The position numbers were made by a program, and so were the translations under genes. From contig CAYLLN010000001.1 in the NCBI GenBank assembly GCA_964384375.1, positions 1 to 64,000 of the forward strand: DNA of 64,000 nucleotides, read 5' to 3'. The DNA comes from CAYLLN01 sp964384375 (GTDB lineage Bacteria; Planctomycetota; Planctomycetia; Pirellulales; Pirellulaceae). The first letter of the stretch is position 1, and each line of letters opens with the position of its first letter. The notes under the pieces are model-generated. The model was not told the DNA's origin, searched no databases, and saw only the letters and a program-made list of their open reading frames with translations. Of the stretch, positions 17,061 through 24,816 are shown one piece after another.

Positions 17061-17699
17061 CTACTCAGGCGGAATTTCCAAGGCAAGGTCGATGGCGATC
17101 GAAGGGTTCCATTCATCGGCAAGCATGGCGTAATAGTAGTCATCGACCCATTCTCCCTTCATCTTGCGCCATTGCTTGTGATGTGCCTCGCGTCGCAAGC
17201 CTACACGCTCAAGCATTCGCCAGCAGCGTTCATTACGCGGATCAGTCCCAGCGACAATGCGGTGCAAACCCATCCTTCCGAATCCAAAACCTAGAACTGC
17301 ATGTGTGGCTAAGGCACCGTAACGGCGATCCCAAAAACCTCTGTTTAATGCGATACCAAATTCTGCCGTGTGATTCTCGATGTCGGTGATATGCAGTAAG
17401 CAATTTCCGATCACCTTCCTCTCGCTTCGCACAACAACGGCGAATCGCAGGTCCACTCCGGGATCCCCAATGCGAATCGTCAATTGCTGCTGTAACATCC
17501 AGGCCACGTTATCACCGCTGGAAGGTTCGCTAAAGTCGTAGCGGTGAACCTCAGGATCAGACAACATCTCCAGGGAATCGTCGAAATCTTCCAACGCGAG
17601 CCGACGCACCACGAGAGGTCCGACCTCCAACGGCAATCGCTTATATCCATCGAACTTCGAATGTTGCGAGACGGTTTCGTCGGTTGGTTCATCCGGCAT
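17061..17699 (-). CDS. GNAT-family N-acetyltransferase (RimJ/RimL type)
   Basis: 212 residues. It begins with a RimJ/RimL-like entry (LVVRRLALEDFDDSLEML). It carries the acetyl-CoA fold elements GNCLLHITDIENHTAEFGIALN and RRYGALATHAVLGFGFGRMGLHRIVAGTDPRNERCWRMLERVG. The N-terminal substrate-binding part and the C-terminal GLRREAHHKQWRKMKGEWVDDYYYAML match RimJ/RimL-type proteins that acetylate protein N-termini or small amines. The substrate is not determinable. It lies between mtaB and clpS on the same strand, with short spacers. Confidence 0.88.
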   Translation of the reverse strand: MPDEPTDETVSQHSKFDGYKRLPLEVGPLVVRRLALEDFDDSLEMLSDPEVHRYDFSEPSSGDNVAWMLQQQLTIRIGDPGVDLRFAVVVRSERKVIGNCLLHITDIENHTAEFGIALNRGFWDRRYGALATHAVLGFGFGRMGLHRIVAGTDPRNERCWRMLERVGLRREAHHKQWRKMKGEWVDDYYYAMLADEWNPSIAIDLALEIPPE

Positions 17700-17704
17700 G
17701 TTGC

Positions 17705-18088
17705 CTAACTCGCATCCGCCTCAATCGTCGCGCTCATTGATCCCTTGCAGCGGAGAATTCCTTTGTCGGGGCCGTAGGCGTGAATCTGGTCCCGCTTCAG
17801 TTCGGCGTGCTCCAGGGCGGTCGTGAAGCAGATCGCTTTCCCTTGCGAATCGACCTCCTTGGCGATCAGGAAGCCTTTCTCCTTGGGATGGCCGAACAGC
17901 TTCTGCATCATCTCGACCACGTATTCGTAGGAGTGGTCGTCGTCGTTCCAGAGGATGACGTGGTATCGCGGCTGCTTGCGGGGGGGCTTTTTCTTCGCTT
18001 CCGATTTGGCCTTCTTCTTCGGCTGCACGACCGGCGCTTCCGGTTCGGCCACGGCGACATCGGCTTCGGCGGCTTGGTGGGTGGACAT
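17705..18088 (-). CDS. clpS: ClpS-type adaptor of the Clp protease
   Basis: 127 residues from the ATG beginning MSTHQAAEADVAV. The frame is open further upstream, but only into the dipeptidase promoter. After an Ala/Lys/Pro-rich 38-residue tail comes the ClpS fold: HVILWNDDDHSYEYVVEMMQ, KLFGHPKEKGFLIAKEV, QGKAICFTTALEHAELKRDQI. ClpS delivers N-degron substrates to ClpAP. Asn48-Asp49-Asp50 of the degron pocket are present. By eye alignment, the His that contacts the substrate alpha-amino group in E. coli (VHYQGKA) is Asp80 here (VDSQGKA), so substrate choice may differ. Confidence 0.9.
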   Translation of the reverse strand: MSTHQAAEADVAVAEPEAPVVQPKKKAKSEAKKKPPRKQPRYHVILWNDDDHSYEYVVEMMQKLFGHPKEKGFLIAKEVDSQGKAICFTTALEHAELKRDQIHAYGPDKGILRCKGSMSATIEADAS

Positions 18089-18181
18089 AGGGAGACAATG
18101 AGGCGGGGCTTTGTTCGATTCGCCACCGCCCATTATATTGGCGGCCGGAAACCCTCGCCACGTGCCGCCTGCCAAGCCTTC

Positions 18182-19553
18182 ATGGACGACATCGACGCTT
18201 ATCTGGCCGCCCATACGTCCGCGTTTGAGGACGATCTGTGCGCCTTGCTCCGGATTCCGAGCGTGGGCGCGGACCCGGAGCGGCACGGCGACGTTCGCCG
18301 GGCTGCCGATTGGGTCGCGGGACAGTTCCGGGCGATGGGCCTGCCGACGGAGCTGATCGAAACGTCGGGCCAGCCGCTGGTATATGCCGAAACGCCGCCG
18401 GTTCCGGGCAAGCCGGGTGTGCTCGTCTATGGCNNNNNNNNNNGGCCATTACGACGTGCAGCCGGTCGAGCCGCTGGAGGAATGGATCAGCCCGCCGTTT
18501 GAGCCGACGAAGCGGAACGGCAACGTCTATGCCCGCGGAGCGACCGACGACAAGGGGCAAATGCTGACGCACGTGCTTGCCGCGCGGGCGTGGCTGGCGA
18601 CGCGCGGCAAGCTGCCGGTGCAGCTCAAGTTTCTGATCGAGGGGGAAGAAGAAGTCGGCAGCGACGGGCTGTACGGCTATCTCGATACGACCGCCGCGAA
18701 GGAAAAGCTGGCGTGCGAAGTGGCCGTGATCAGCGACACGTCGCAGTTTGGCCCCGGCCAGCCGGCGATCACGTATGGCCTGCGTGGGATCGCGTTTTTC
18801 TCTCTTTCAGTCCGAGGACCGAAGCAAGACCTGCACAGCGGCACGTTCGGCGGCGCGGTGACGAATCCGATCAACACGATTTGCAAGTTGCTGTCGTCGC
18901 TGGTCGATGACCGCGGCCGGGTGCAAGTTCCTGGCTTCTACGACGATGTGCTGCCGCTCTCTGATCGCGAGCGGGCGGAACTAGCGAAGCTACCGTTTAC
19001 CGACCAGGCCTTCATGCAGCAGATCGGCGTCACGGGGCTGACCGGCGAAGAAGGCTTCACGACACTGGAACGCCGCTGGGGACGGCCGACTTTCGACGTT
19101 CACGGCATCTGGGGTGGGCAGCAAGTCAGCAAGACGGCGATTCCGGCCAAGGCGGGGGCGAAGTTCAGCTTTCGTCTGGTGCCGAATCAGAATCCGGAGA
19201 AGATCATCGCCGCGACAAAAGAATATCTGACGAAGCGCTGCCCGCCGGGCATTGAGATTGAAGTGACTGCCCGTGGGGCCGAGGGAGTCGTCGTGCCGCT
19301 CGATTGCCCGCACATCGCCGCCGCCAGCCGGGCGATTGAGCAGGGTTTTGGTACGCGGCCCGTCTTCATCCGCGAAGGGGGCTCGATCCCGATTGTGACG
19401 AACTTTAAGAAGCAGCTGGGTGTCGATACCTTGCTGCTGGGTTGGGGCCTGGACGACGACAATACGCACAGCCCGAACGAGAAATTCTGCCTGGCCGATT
19501 TCCACCGCGGGATCAAGGCCAGCGCCCACCTGTGGCAGGAACTGAGTGCCTAA
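18182..19553 (+). CDS. M20-family dipeptidase (interrupted by a scaffold gap)
   Basis: A zinc metallopeptidase of the M20A CNDP/dipeptidase group. Visible ligands and motifs are GHYDVQP right after the gap, RGATDDKGQ, LIEGEEEVGSDGL, and the C-terminal DDDNTHSPNEKF. The dimerisation 'lid' domain lies between (GLRGIAFFSLSVRGPKQDLH). The reading frame changes across the 10 Ns at 18434-18443. The flanks both carry GGC, and collapsing them gives VYGHYDVQP in a single frame, so the gene is intact. Total length would be ~453 residues. It overlaps serS by one base (TAATG). Confidence 0.88.
18434..18443. other. Assembly gap (10 N) inside dipeptidase gene
   Basis: The left flank ends TATGGC and the right flank begins GGCCATTAC. 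Merging the shared GGC restores Tyr-Gly-His-Tyr-Asp, the expected active-site sequence, so the real gap is negative in size. Confidence 0.8.
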
Positions 19554-20830
19554 TGCTCGACCGCAAATTCATTTTCGAGAACGCCCCGCTGGTGAAACAG
19601 AACTGCGCGAGCCGCGGCGTTCAGTGCGACATCGATCGCTTGCTGGAGTTGGAAACCGCTCGCCGGCAAACGCTGCAACAGGTCGAGGAGTTGAATCGTC
19701 AGGCGAACGAGACGCAGAAGAAAATCGGCCAGACCAAAGACCCGGCTGAGCGCGAGGCGATCAAGGCCGACGGCCGCCGCCTCCGCGAGCAGAAAGACGC
19801 CGCCCAGGCCGAGCACGATCGGCTCGAGACACAGGCGCACGCCCTACAGGCGACGATTCCGAACATGACGCATCCAGCCGCCCCGATTGGGGGCGAGGCG
19901 GACAGCAAAGATATTCGCCGCGGCACGACGCCGATTCGCAAGTTCGACTTCCAGCCGCTCGATCACGTCGCCCTGGGCGAAAAGCTCGGCCTCTTCGACC
20001 TCGAAGCGGGGGCTCGCACGACCGGCCACGGCTTTTACTTCCTGAAGAACGACGGCGTGCTCCTCGATTTGGCTCTACAGCAATACGCGATTCACACGCT
20101 GTTGGCCGAAGGGTTCACGCTCACGACGACGCCGGACCTGGCCCGGAACGAGATTCTGGAAGGAATCGGCTTCAATCCGCGCGGGCCAGAGACACAGGTC
20201 TATTCGGTTGAGAATACTGATCTGTCGCTCGTCGGCACGGCCGAGATCACGCTCGGCGGCATGTATTCGGGCCTGACGCTTGACGACGACCAACTGCCGA
20301 TCAAGATCGCCGGCCTTTCGCATTGTTTCCGCACCGAAGCGGGGGCGCACGGCCAGGCGACTCGCGGCATTTACCGCGTGCATCAGTTCACCAAGGTCGA
20401 GATGTTCGCTTATACACTGCCCGAAGCGAGCGACGCGATGCACGATCAGCTCCTGGCGATTGAGTGCAAGATTTTCGACGGGCTTGGCATTCCCTACCGC
20501 GTGATCGATACAGCCAGCGGCGACCTCGGCGGACCGGCGTATCGGAAGTTCGATCTGGAAGCGTGGATGCCCGGCCGCGGGCAAGGAGGGGAGTGGGGCG
20601 AAATCACCAGCACCAGCAACTGCACCGACTATCAATCGCGTCGTCTTGGCATTCGCTATCGGAAGAAAGGTGAGAAAGGAACACACTTCGCCCACACGCT
20701 CAACGGAACCGCAGTGGCTAACACGCGGGCGATCATCGCGGTCCTGGAGAACTATCAGAATGCCGACGGCAGCGTGACTGTGCCGGAAGTCCTACGGCCG
20801 TGGGTTGGAAAGGAACGGATCGCTCGCTAA
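19553..20830 (+). CDS. serS: Seryl-tRNA synthetase
   Basis: 425 residues, the usual class-IIa SerRS size. The N-terminal long antiparallel coiled coil (residues ~30-105, LLELETARRQTLQQVEELN onward) binds the variable arm of tRNA-Ser. Motif 2 reads GLSHCFRTEAGAHGQATRGIYRVHQFTKVEMF. The serine-binding and motif 3 region is ITSTSNCTDYQSRRLGIRYR followed by LNGTAVANTRAIIAVLENYQ. The ATG overlaps the dipeptidase stop codon, so the two are translationally coupled. Confidence 0.97.
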   Translation: MLDRKFIFENAPLVKQNCASRGVQCDIDRLLELETARRQTLQQVEELNRQANETQKKIGQTKDPAEREAIKADGRRLREQKDAAQAEHDRLETQAHALQATIPNMTHPAAPIGGEADSKDIRRGTTPIRKFDFQPLDHVALGEKLGLFDLEAGARTTGHGFYFLKNDGVLLDLALQQYAIHTLLAEGFTLTTTPDLARNEILEGIGFNPRGPETQVYSVENTDLSLVGTAEITLGGMYSGLTLDDDQLPIKIAGLSHCFRTEAGAHGQATRGIYRVHQFTKVEMFAYTLPEASDAMHDQLLAIECKIFDGLGIPYRVIDTASGDLGGPAYRKFDLEAWMPGRGQGGEWGEITSTSNCTDYQSRRLGIRYRKKGEKGTHFAHTLNGTAVANTRAIIAVLENYQNADGSVTVPEVLRPWVGKERIAR

Positions 20831-20860
20831 TGCGACTGAGGCTACACTTTCGATTTTCGG

Positions 20861-21535
20861 TCACACTGCCTCGGTCTCAATGCTGATTCCGGGGACGTAC
20901 TGCTCGGCCAGCGTCCCTTCGATGGCGTTCACCGCGATGTGTCGAATCTTGAACCTGGACGCGATTTGACCGGCAATCTGTGCGAGTGATTGCTGGGCCG
21001 ATGGGTGCCAGCTTCCGGTGAGGAGCCAGAACTCGGGCTTCGATTGGCGCTGGAACAGCAACTGGAGCTCGTACACCTGGGGAATTCGCGATCCCTTTGT
21101 ATCCCTTTTGCCACGTACGATCACTTCGCAGATCGCAACCACTTCGCCGATCGGCACTTGGCGAAAGCCACCGCGGAGGGTCACGGTTTTCTCGGCCTTG
21201 TTGAACCGGAGGATGGGAAGCCGGCCCCTGAGCAGCAGCGGCAGCACGAGCGGAAAGTAGAGCGGCCCGAGACAGATGGCCGCCCCGACGCCGGCGACTC
21301 CTATCGGGCTGAGCGGCTGAGGCGCAAGAACCCAAGCCAGCCACACAAAAGCAGTATAGAAGATGGCCAACTGGACCGCCCGGCGAAATGCACGCGGCCA
21401 ATCGACGGGGGCAAGCGTGACGATGACTTCGCCCGCGCTTTCCTGAACGGCGATCGACAACCAATGAATCCGCGAGTAGCCGCTGCCGAGGGCGGCAAAT
21501 TGGTCCGGCCGAGGCAAGTCCGCAGAAGGTTTCAT
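20861..21535 (-). CDS. Hypothetical membrane protein
   Basis: 224 residues. Two adjacent hydrophobic segments at ~53-72 (AIFYTAFVWLAWVLA) and ~78-102 (VAGVGAAICLGPLYFPLVLP) split a short N-terminal and a longer C-terminal cytoplasmic region. The latter begins GRLPILRFNKAEKTVTLRGG and looks PH-like in pattern (beta strands, then a helix LAQIAGQIASRF). I do not recognise the family. It converges with serS, leaving a 30-bp gap. Confidence 0.7.
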   Translation of the reverse strand: MKPSADLPRPDQFAALGSGYSRIHWLSIAVQESAGEVIVTLAPVDWPRAFRRAVQLAIFYTAFVWLAWVLAPQPLSPIGVAGVGAAICLGPLYFPLVLPLLLRGRLPILRFNKAEKTVTLRGGFRQVPIGEVVAICEVIVRGKRDTKGSRIPQVYELQLLFQRQSKPEFWLLTGSWHPSAQQSLAQIAGQIASRFKIRHIAVNAIEGTLAEQYVPGISIETEAV

Positions 21536-22083
21536 CGGTCAGCACCCTGACGAATGCGGCACGTCATCGCACCATAAGGTTAATGGCATTCGCACTGAGA
21601 ATAAGCGCAGCACACCGCGGGATGTTTCCAACCGGGGTAAGGCATCGCTCAAGTAACTAGTGAACACAATGGCACGTCAATTGCACCAGTTGTTTTCGTT
21701 GCGTCCCGGGCTGCCAAATTGGTGATGGGCCATGAGTCACCAAGCCAGTATGCCAGCTTGCGGATGGAGAATTAGCAATTCATAAGATTCATATTCCCGA
21801 GCACGCCAAACCGTGTTCCTCGTGCTGTAAGTCTTGGCAAACAAAGACCTTGTGGCTGCAGACGATTTTGGGCCGGAATGAATCGCCAGGGTTTGGATGA
21901 ATAAGCAAATCCGGACGGGTGGTTGTCGCTTGTGCTTCGAGATGATGGGTGGCAGTGAACTGGAATGGCCAGCGATTGTCCTGAAGTGGGAACGGAGATT
22001 GGGTGCATTTCATGCACCCTACGCAAAACGAGGAACCCGCCCGAGCAGCCGGTGCATTGCATGCACCCTACAGGAAATTCGCC
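21536..22083. other. Long intergenic region upstream of rtcB
   Basis: 548 bp without a supportable gene. Short open frames here show no codon-bias support. The only structure is a pair of GTAG-headed hairpins at 22001-22071, just before the rtcB start. The region should hold the rtcB promoter, but no clear -35/-10 or -12/-24 pair was found by eye. Confidence 0.5.
22001..22071 (-). repeat. Two tandem GTAG-headed REP-like elements (GTGCAT type)
   Basis: On the minus strand, copies at 22071-22051 and 22022-22001 each read GTAG then GGTGCAT with the complementary ATGCACC. They are 28 bases apart and in the same orientation, 12 bases before the rtcB ATG. Confidence 0.7.
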
Positions 22084-23547
22084 ATGCAAAAATCCGCCTA
22101 TTACGGACCGCTGGAGCGGGTGAGCGATTGCCTCTGGCGGATTCCCAAGTCATACAAGGCCGGCATGCGGGTCGATGGGCTGATCTATGCCGACGATGAG
22201 CTGATCGAGCTGATTCGGAAGGACCAGGCTCCGGAGCAGGTCGCGAATGTCGCGTTTCTCCCCGGCATCGTGCAGGCGAGCCTGGCGATGCCCGACATCC
22301 ACTGGGGTTACGGCTTTTGTATCGGCGGCGTCGCGGCGACCGATCCCGAGGCAGGCGGCGTCATTTCGCCTGGCGGCGTCGGTTACGACATCAACTGCGG
22401 TGTCCGGCTCATTCGTTCAACGCTCACTTACGACGAGGTAAAACCGCGGCTCGTGCCGCTGATGGACCAGCTTTACGCAACGATTCCGGCGGGTGTCGGT
22501 CAGGACGGGCGGTATCACTTCAGCGCGAAAGAACTGCGGCAACTCATGCGTGACGGCGTCGGCTATCTCAAAGGTCGCGGCCTGGCGACGAATGCCGACA
22601 TCGAGCACACCGAGGCGCACGGCAAGCTCGACGGGGCGGTCGCCGACAGTGTTAGCGATCGAGCCTTGGAGCGGGGCGCGAAGCAATGCGGCACGCTCGG
22701 CTCCGGCAATCACTTTCTGGAGGTGCAGATCGTCGTCGAGGTGTTCGATGAGCGGGCGGCGAGCGTGATGGGGCTCGAAAAGGATCTGGTCTGCGTGATG
22801 ATCCATAGCGGCTCGCGCGGGCTCGGCTATCAGGTATGCGACGACGCCCTCCGCGAGCTGCGTTCCGCGCCGAGCAAGTACGGCATCAAGTTGCCCGACC
22901 AGCAGCTCGTGTGTGCTCCGATCGACAGTCCCGAGGGGCGGCACTACCTGGGTGCAATGTGTGCCGCGGCCAATTACGCGTGGTGCAACCGGCAACTGCT
23001 CATGTGGCAAGCCCGCGAGGCGTTCGAGCGAGTCTTCAACCGGGGCTGGGAGCACCTGCGGATGAACCTGGTCTATGACGTGGCCCACAACATCGCGAAG
23101 TATGAGGAGCACACGATCGGCAATGCGACGAAGAAGCTATGGGTCCATCGCAAAGGCGCGACTCGGGCATTCCCAGCGGGGCATCCCGAAGTGCCTGAGC
23201 AATATCGCGAAATCGGTCAGCCGGTGATCATCCCCGGCGACATGGGGCGAGCGAGCTGGGTGCTGGCAGGGGAGGCGGGGAGCATGCTGCAGTCGTTCGG
23301 CACTTGTTGCCATGGCGCTGGCCGAGTCATGAGCCGCACGCAGGCGGTGAAGCACGCGCAAGGTCGCCGCATCGATGAAGAACTAGCGAAGCAGGGCGTG
23401 ATTGCACGGGCCCGCAGTTGGAAGGGCTTGGCCGAAGAACAGCCGGATGCTTATAAGGACGTGGACCTAGTCGTCGATGTGGTCCACCGCGCGGGGCTGG
23501 CGCGGAAGGTCGCGCGGATGAAGCCGATTGGCGTGGTGAAGGGATGA
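22084..23547 (+). CDS. rtcB: RNA-splicing ligase RtcB
   Basis: 487 residues. RtcB joins 2',3'-cyclic phosphate (or 3'-phosphate) and 5'-OH RNA ends using GTP and Mn2+. Metal and guanylylation motifs are all visible: SPGGVGYDINCGVRLI (Asp and Cys), KQCGTLGSGNHFLEVQ (His), MIHSGSRGLG (His), and CCHGAGRVMSRTQAVK with the His that becomes guanylylated. The start is the ATG at 22084, whose product begins MQKSAYYGPLERV. The frame stays open upstream, but only through REP-like repeats. No archease gene adjoins it. Confidence 0.96.
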   Translation: MQKSAYYGPLERVSDCLWRIPKSYKAGMRVDGLIYADDELIELIRKDQAPEQVANVAFLPGIVQASLAMPDIHWGYGFCIGGVAATDPEAGGVISPGGVGYDINCGVRLIRSTLTYDEVKPRLVPLMDQLYATIPAGVGQDGRYHFSAKELRQLMRDGVGYLKGRGLATNADIEHTEAHGKLDGAVADSVSDRALERGAKQCGTLGSGNHFLEVQIVVEVFDERAASVMGLEKDLVCVMIHSGSRGLGYQVCDDALRELRSAPSKYGIKLPDQQLVCAPIDSPEGRHYLGAMCAAANYAWCNRQLLMWQAREAFERVFNRGWEHLRMNLVYDVAHNIAKYEEHTIGNATKKLWVHRKGATRAFPAGHPEVPEQYREIGQPVIIPGDMGRASWVLAGEAGSMLQSFGTCCHGAGRVMSRTQAVKHAQGRRIDEELAKQGVIARARSWKGLAEEQPDAYKDVDLVVDVVHRAGLARKVARMKPIGVVKG

Positions 23548-23551
23548 GGGG

Positions 23552-23574
23552 CAGGAGACAGGAGACAGAGGACA
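23552..23574 (+). repeat. Heptanucleotide tandem array (CAGGAGA type)
   Basis: Three 7-bp units (CAGGAGA, CAGGAGA, CAGAGGA) plus a partial unit in the 43-bp gap between the convergent rtcB and ruvB genes. Confidence 0.75.
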
Positions 23575-23590
23575 GAAAAGAAGTGACGCA

Positions 23591-24622
23591 TTAGCCGAAT
23601 AGGCGCTGCTGGTCGTCGGCGACCGGCACGGGGGGAGTGAGCTTGAGGTGGTCGTAGGTTTTGGCAGTGACCACTCGGCCGCGAGGAGTGCGCACGAGCA
23701 GCTCGCTGCGGAGCAGGTAAGGCTCGACTTCGTCGGTCAGCGTATCGGGAGCGAGGTTCATCGTATGCGCGATTGCTTCCACGCCAGCGGGGCCGCCGCC
23801 AAAGACGCGGATAATCGTCTCCAGATAGCCGCGGTCTTGCTTGTCGAGGCCGAGCGCGTCGATGCCGGCCATTTGCAGGGCGGCACGGGCGACGTCGAGC
23901 GTCACCAAGCCGTTGGCCTGGCTGTCGGCAAAGTCCCGCACCCAGCGGAGGCGATTATTGGCGATGCGCGGCGTATCGCGGCTGCGGCGGGCAATCTCCG
24001 TGGCGGCATCGTCCTGCAAGTTGACGCTCAGCTTCTTGGCCGAGCGGCGGACAATCTCGGTGAGTTCGGCCAGGCTATAAAAGCCGAGGTGCTCGCGCGT
24101 GGCAAAGCGATCGCGGAGCGGCGCCGAAAGCATGCCGGCTCGCGTCGTCGCGCCGATCAGCGTGAAACGCTTCAGCCGGAGGTTGATCGTCCGAGCGTTC
24201 ACTCCTTCGCCAAGCACGATGTCGAGCCGAAAGTCCTCCATCGCCGTGTAGAGGTATTCCTCGACCGCTTTGGGAAGGCGGTGAATCTCGTCGATGAAAA
24301 GAACCGCGTGCTCCTCGAGGTTCGTAAGGTACGGGATCAGGTCCTTCGGGGCTTTGATGCCGGGGCCGCTGGCGGTGACGAGAGCGACACCCAACTCGCG
24401 CGGGATACAGTTGGCGAAGGTCGTTTTTCCCAAACCAGGCGGGCCGTCGAAGAGGATGTGCCCGAGCGATTCGCCCCGCTTGCGAGCAGCATCGACGACG
24501 ATGTTCAGCCGTTCGATCACGTCACGCTGGCCGACCATGTCCTTGATCCGCTGGGGACGGAGATCGCGATGGAACTCTTCGTCCGGTGGCGGAGTCGAGG
24601 AAAGGAGCGGTTCGCGCGGCAT
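23591..24622 (-). CDS. ruvB: Holliday junction branch-migration helicase RuvB
   Basis: 343 residues, the normal length. This AAA+ motor drives branch migration with RuvA. Walker A reads DGPPGLGKTT, Walker B DEIHRLPKAVEE, sensor 1 GATTRAGML, and the arginine-finger region PLRDRF. The C-terminal winged helix ends RTPRGRVVTAKTYDHL. The start ATG at 24622 gives MPREPLLSS. The open frame upstream is only repeat sequence. No ruvA or ruvC is nearby. Confidence 0.96.
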   Translation of the reverse strand: MPREPLLSSTPPPDEEFHRDLRPQRIKDMVGQRDVIERLNIVVDAARKRGESLGHILFDGPPGLGKTTFANCIPRELGVALVTASGPGIKAPKDLIPYLTNLEEHAVLFIDEIHRLPKAVEEYLYTAMEDFRLDIVLGEGVNARTINLRLKRFTLIGATTRAGMLSAPLRDRFATREHLGFYSLAELTEIVRRSAKKLSVNLQDDAATEIARRSRDTPRIANNRLRWVRDFADSQANGLVTLDVARAALQMAGIDALGLDKQDRGYLETIIRVFGGGPAGVEAIAHTMNLAPDTLTDEVEPYLLRSELLVRTPRGRVVTAKTYDHLKLTPPVPVADDQQRLFG

Positions 24623-24624
24623 TG

Positions 24625-24659
24625 GGAGACAGGAGACAGGGGACAGGGGACAGGAGACA
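24625..24659 (+). repeat. Heptanucleotide tandem array (GGAGACA/GGGGACA)
   Basis: Five 7-bp units end two bases from the ruvB start codon, occupying the leader where a ribosome-binding site is expected. The minus-strand sequence (TGTCTCC/TGTCCCC) offers no GGAGG-like site. Confidence 0.85.
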
Positions 24660-24816
24660 GCAACGGTCAATCTAGCAGAGCAGGTAGCGGCAGTGGAAGA
24701 TTGACCAGCGACTGGACCGTTGCCAGTGAAATCGCGGGGAATCGGCAGTCTTGGAATTGGTGTACTTCCTCCGCGCGGGAGCGTACACTCACACGTGAGT
24801 CGGGTGTTGGTTGTGC

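Noticed and set aside
21772..22089. 105-residue open frame in the rtcB upstream region
   Set aside because: It runs through the REP-like hairpins, has no motif and shows no codon-bias signal.
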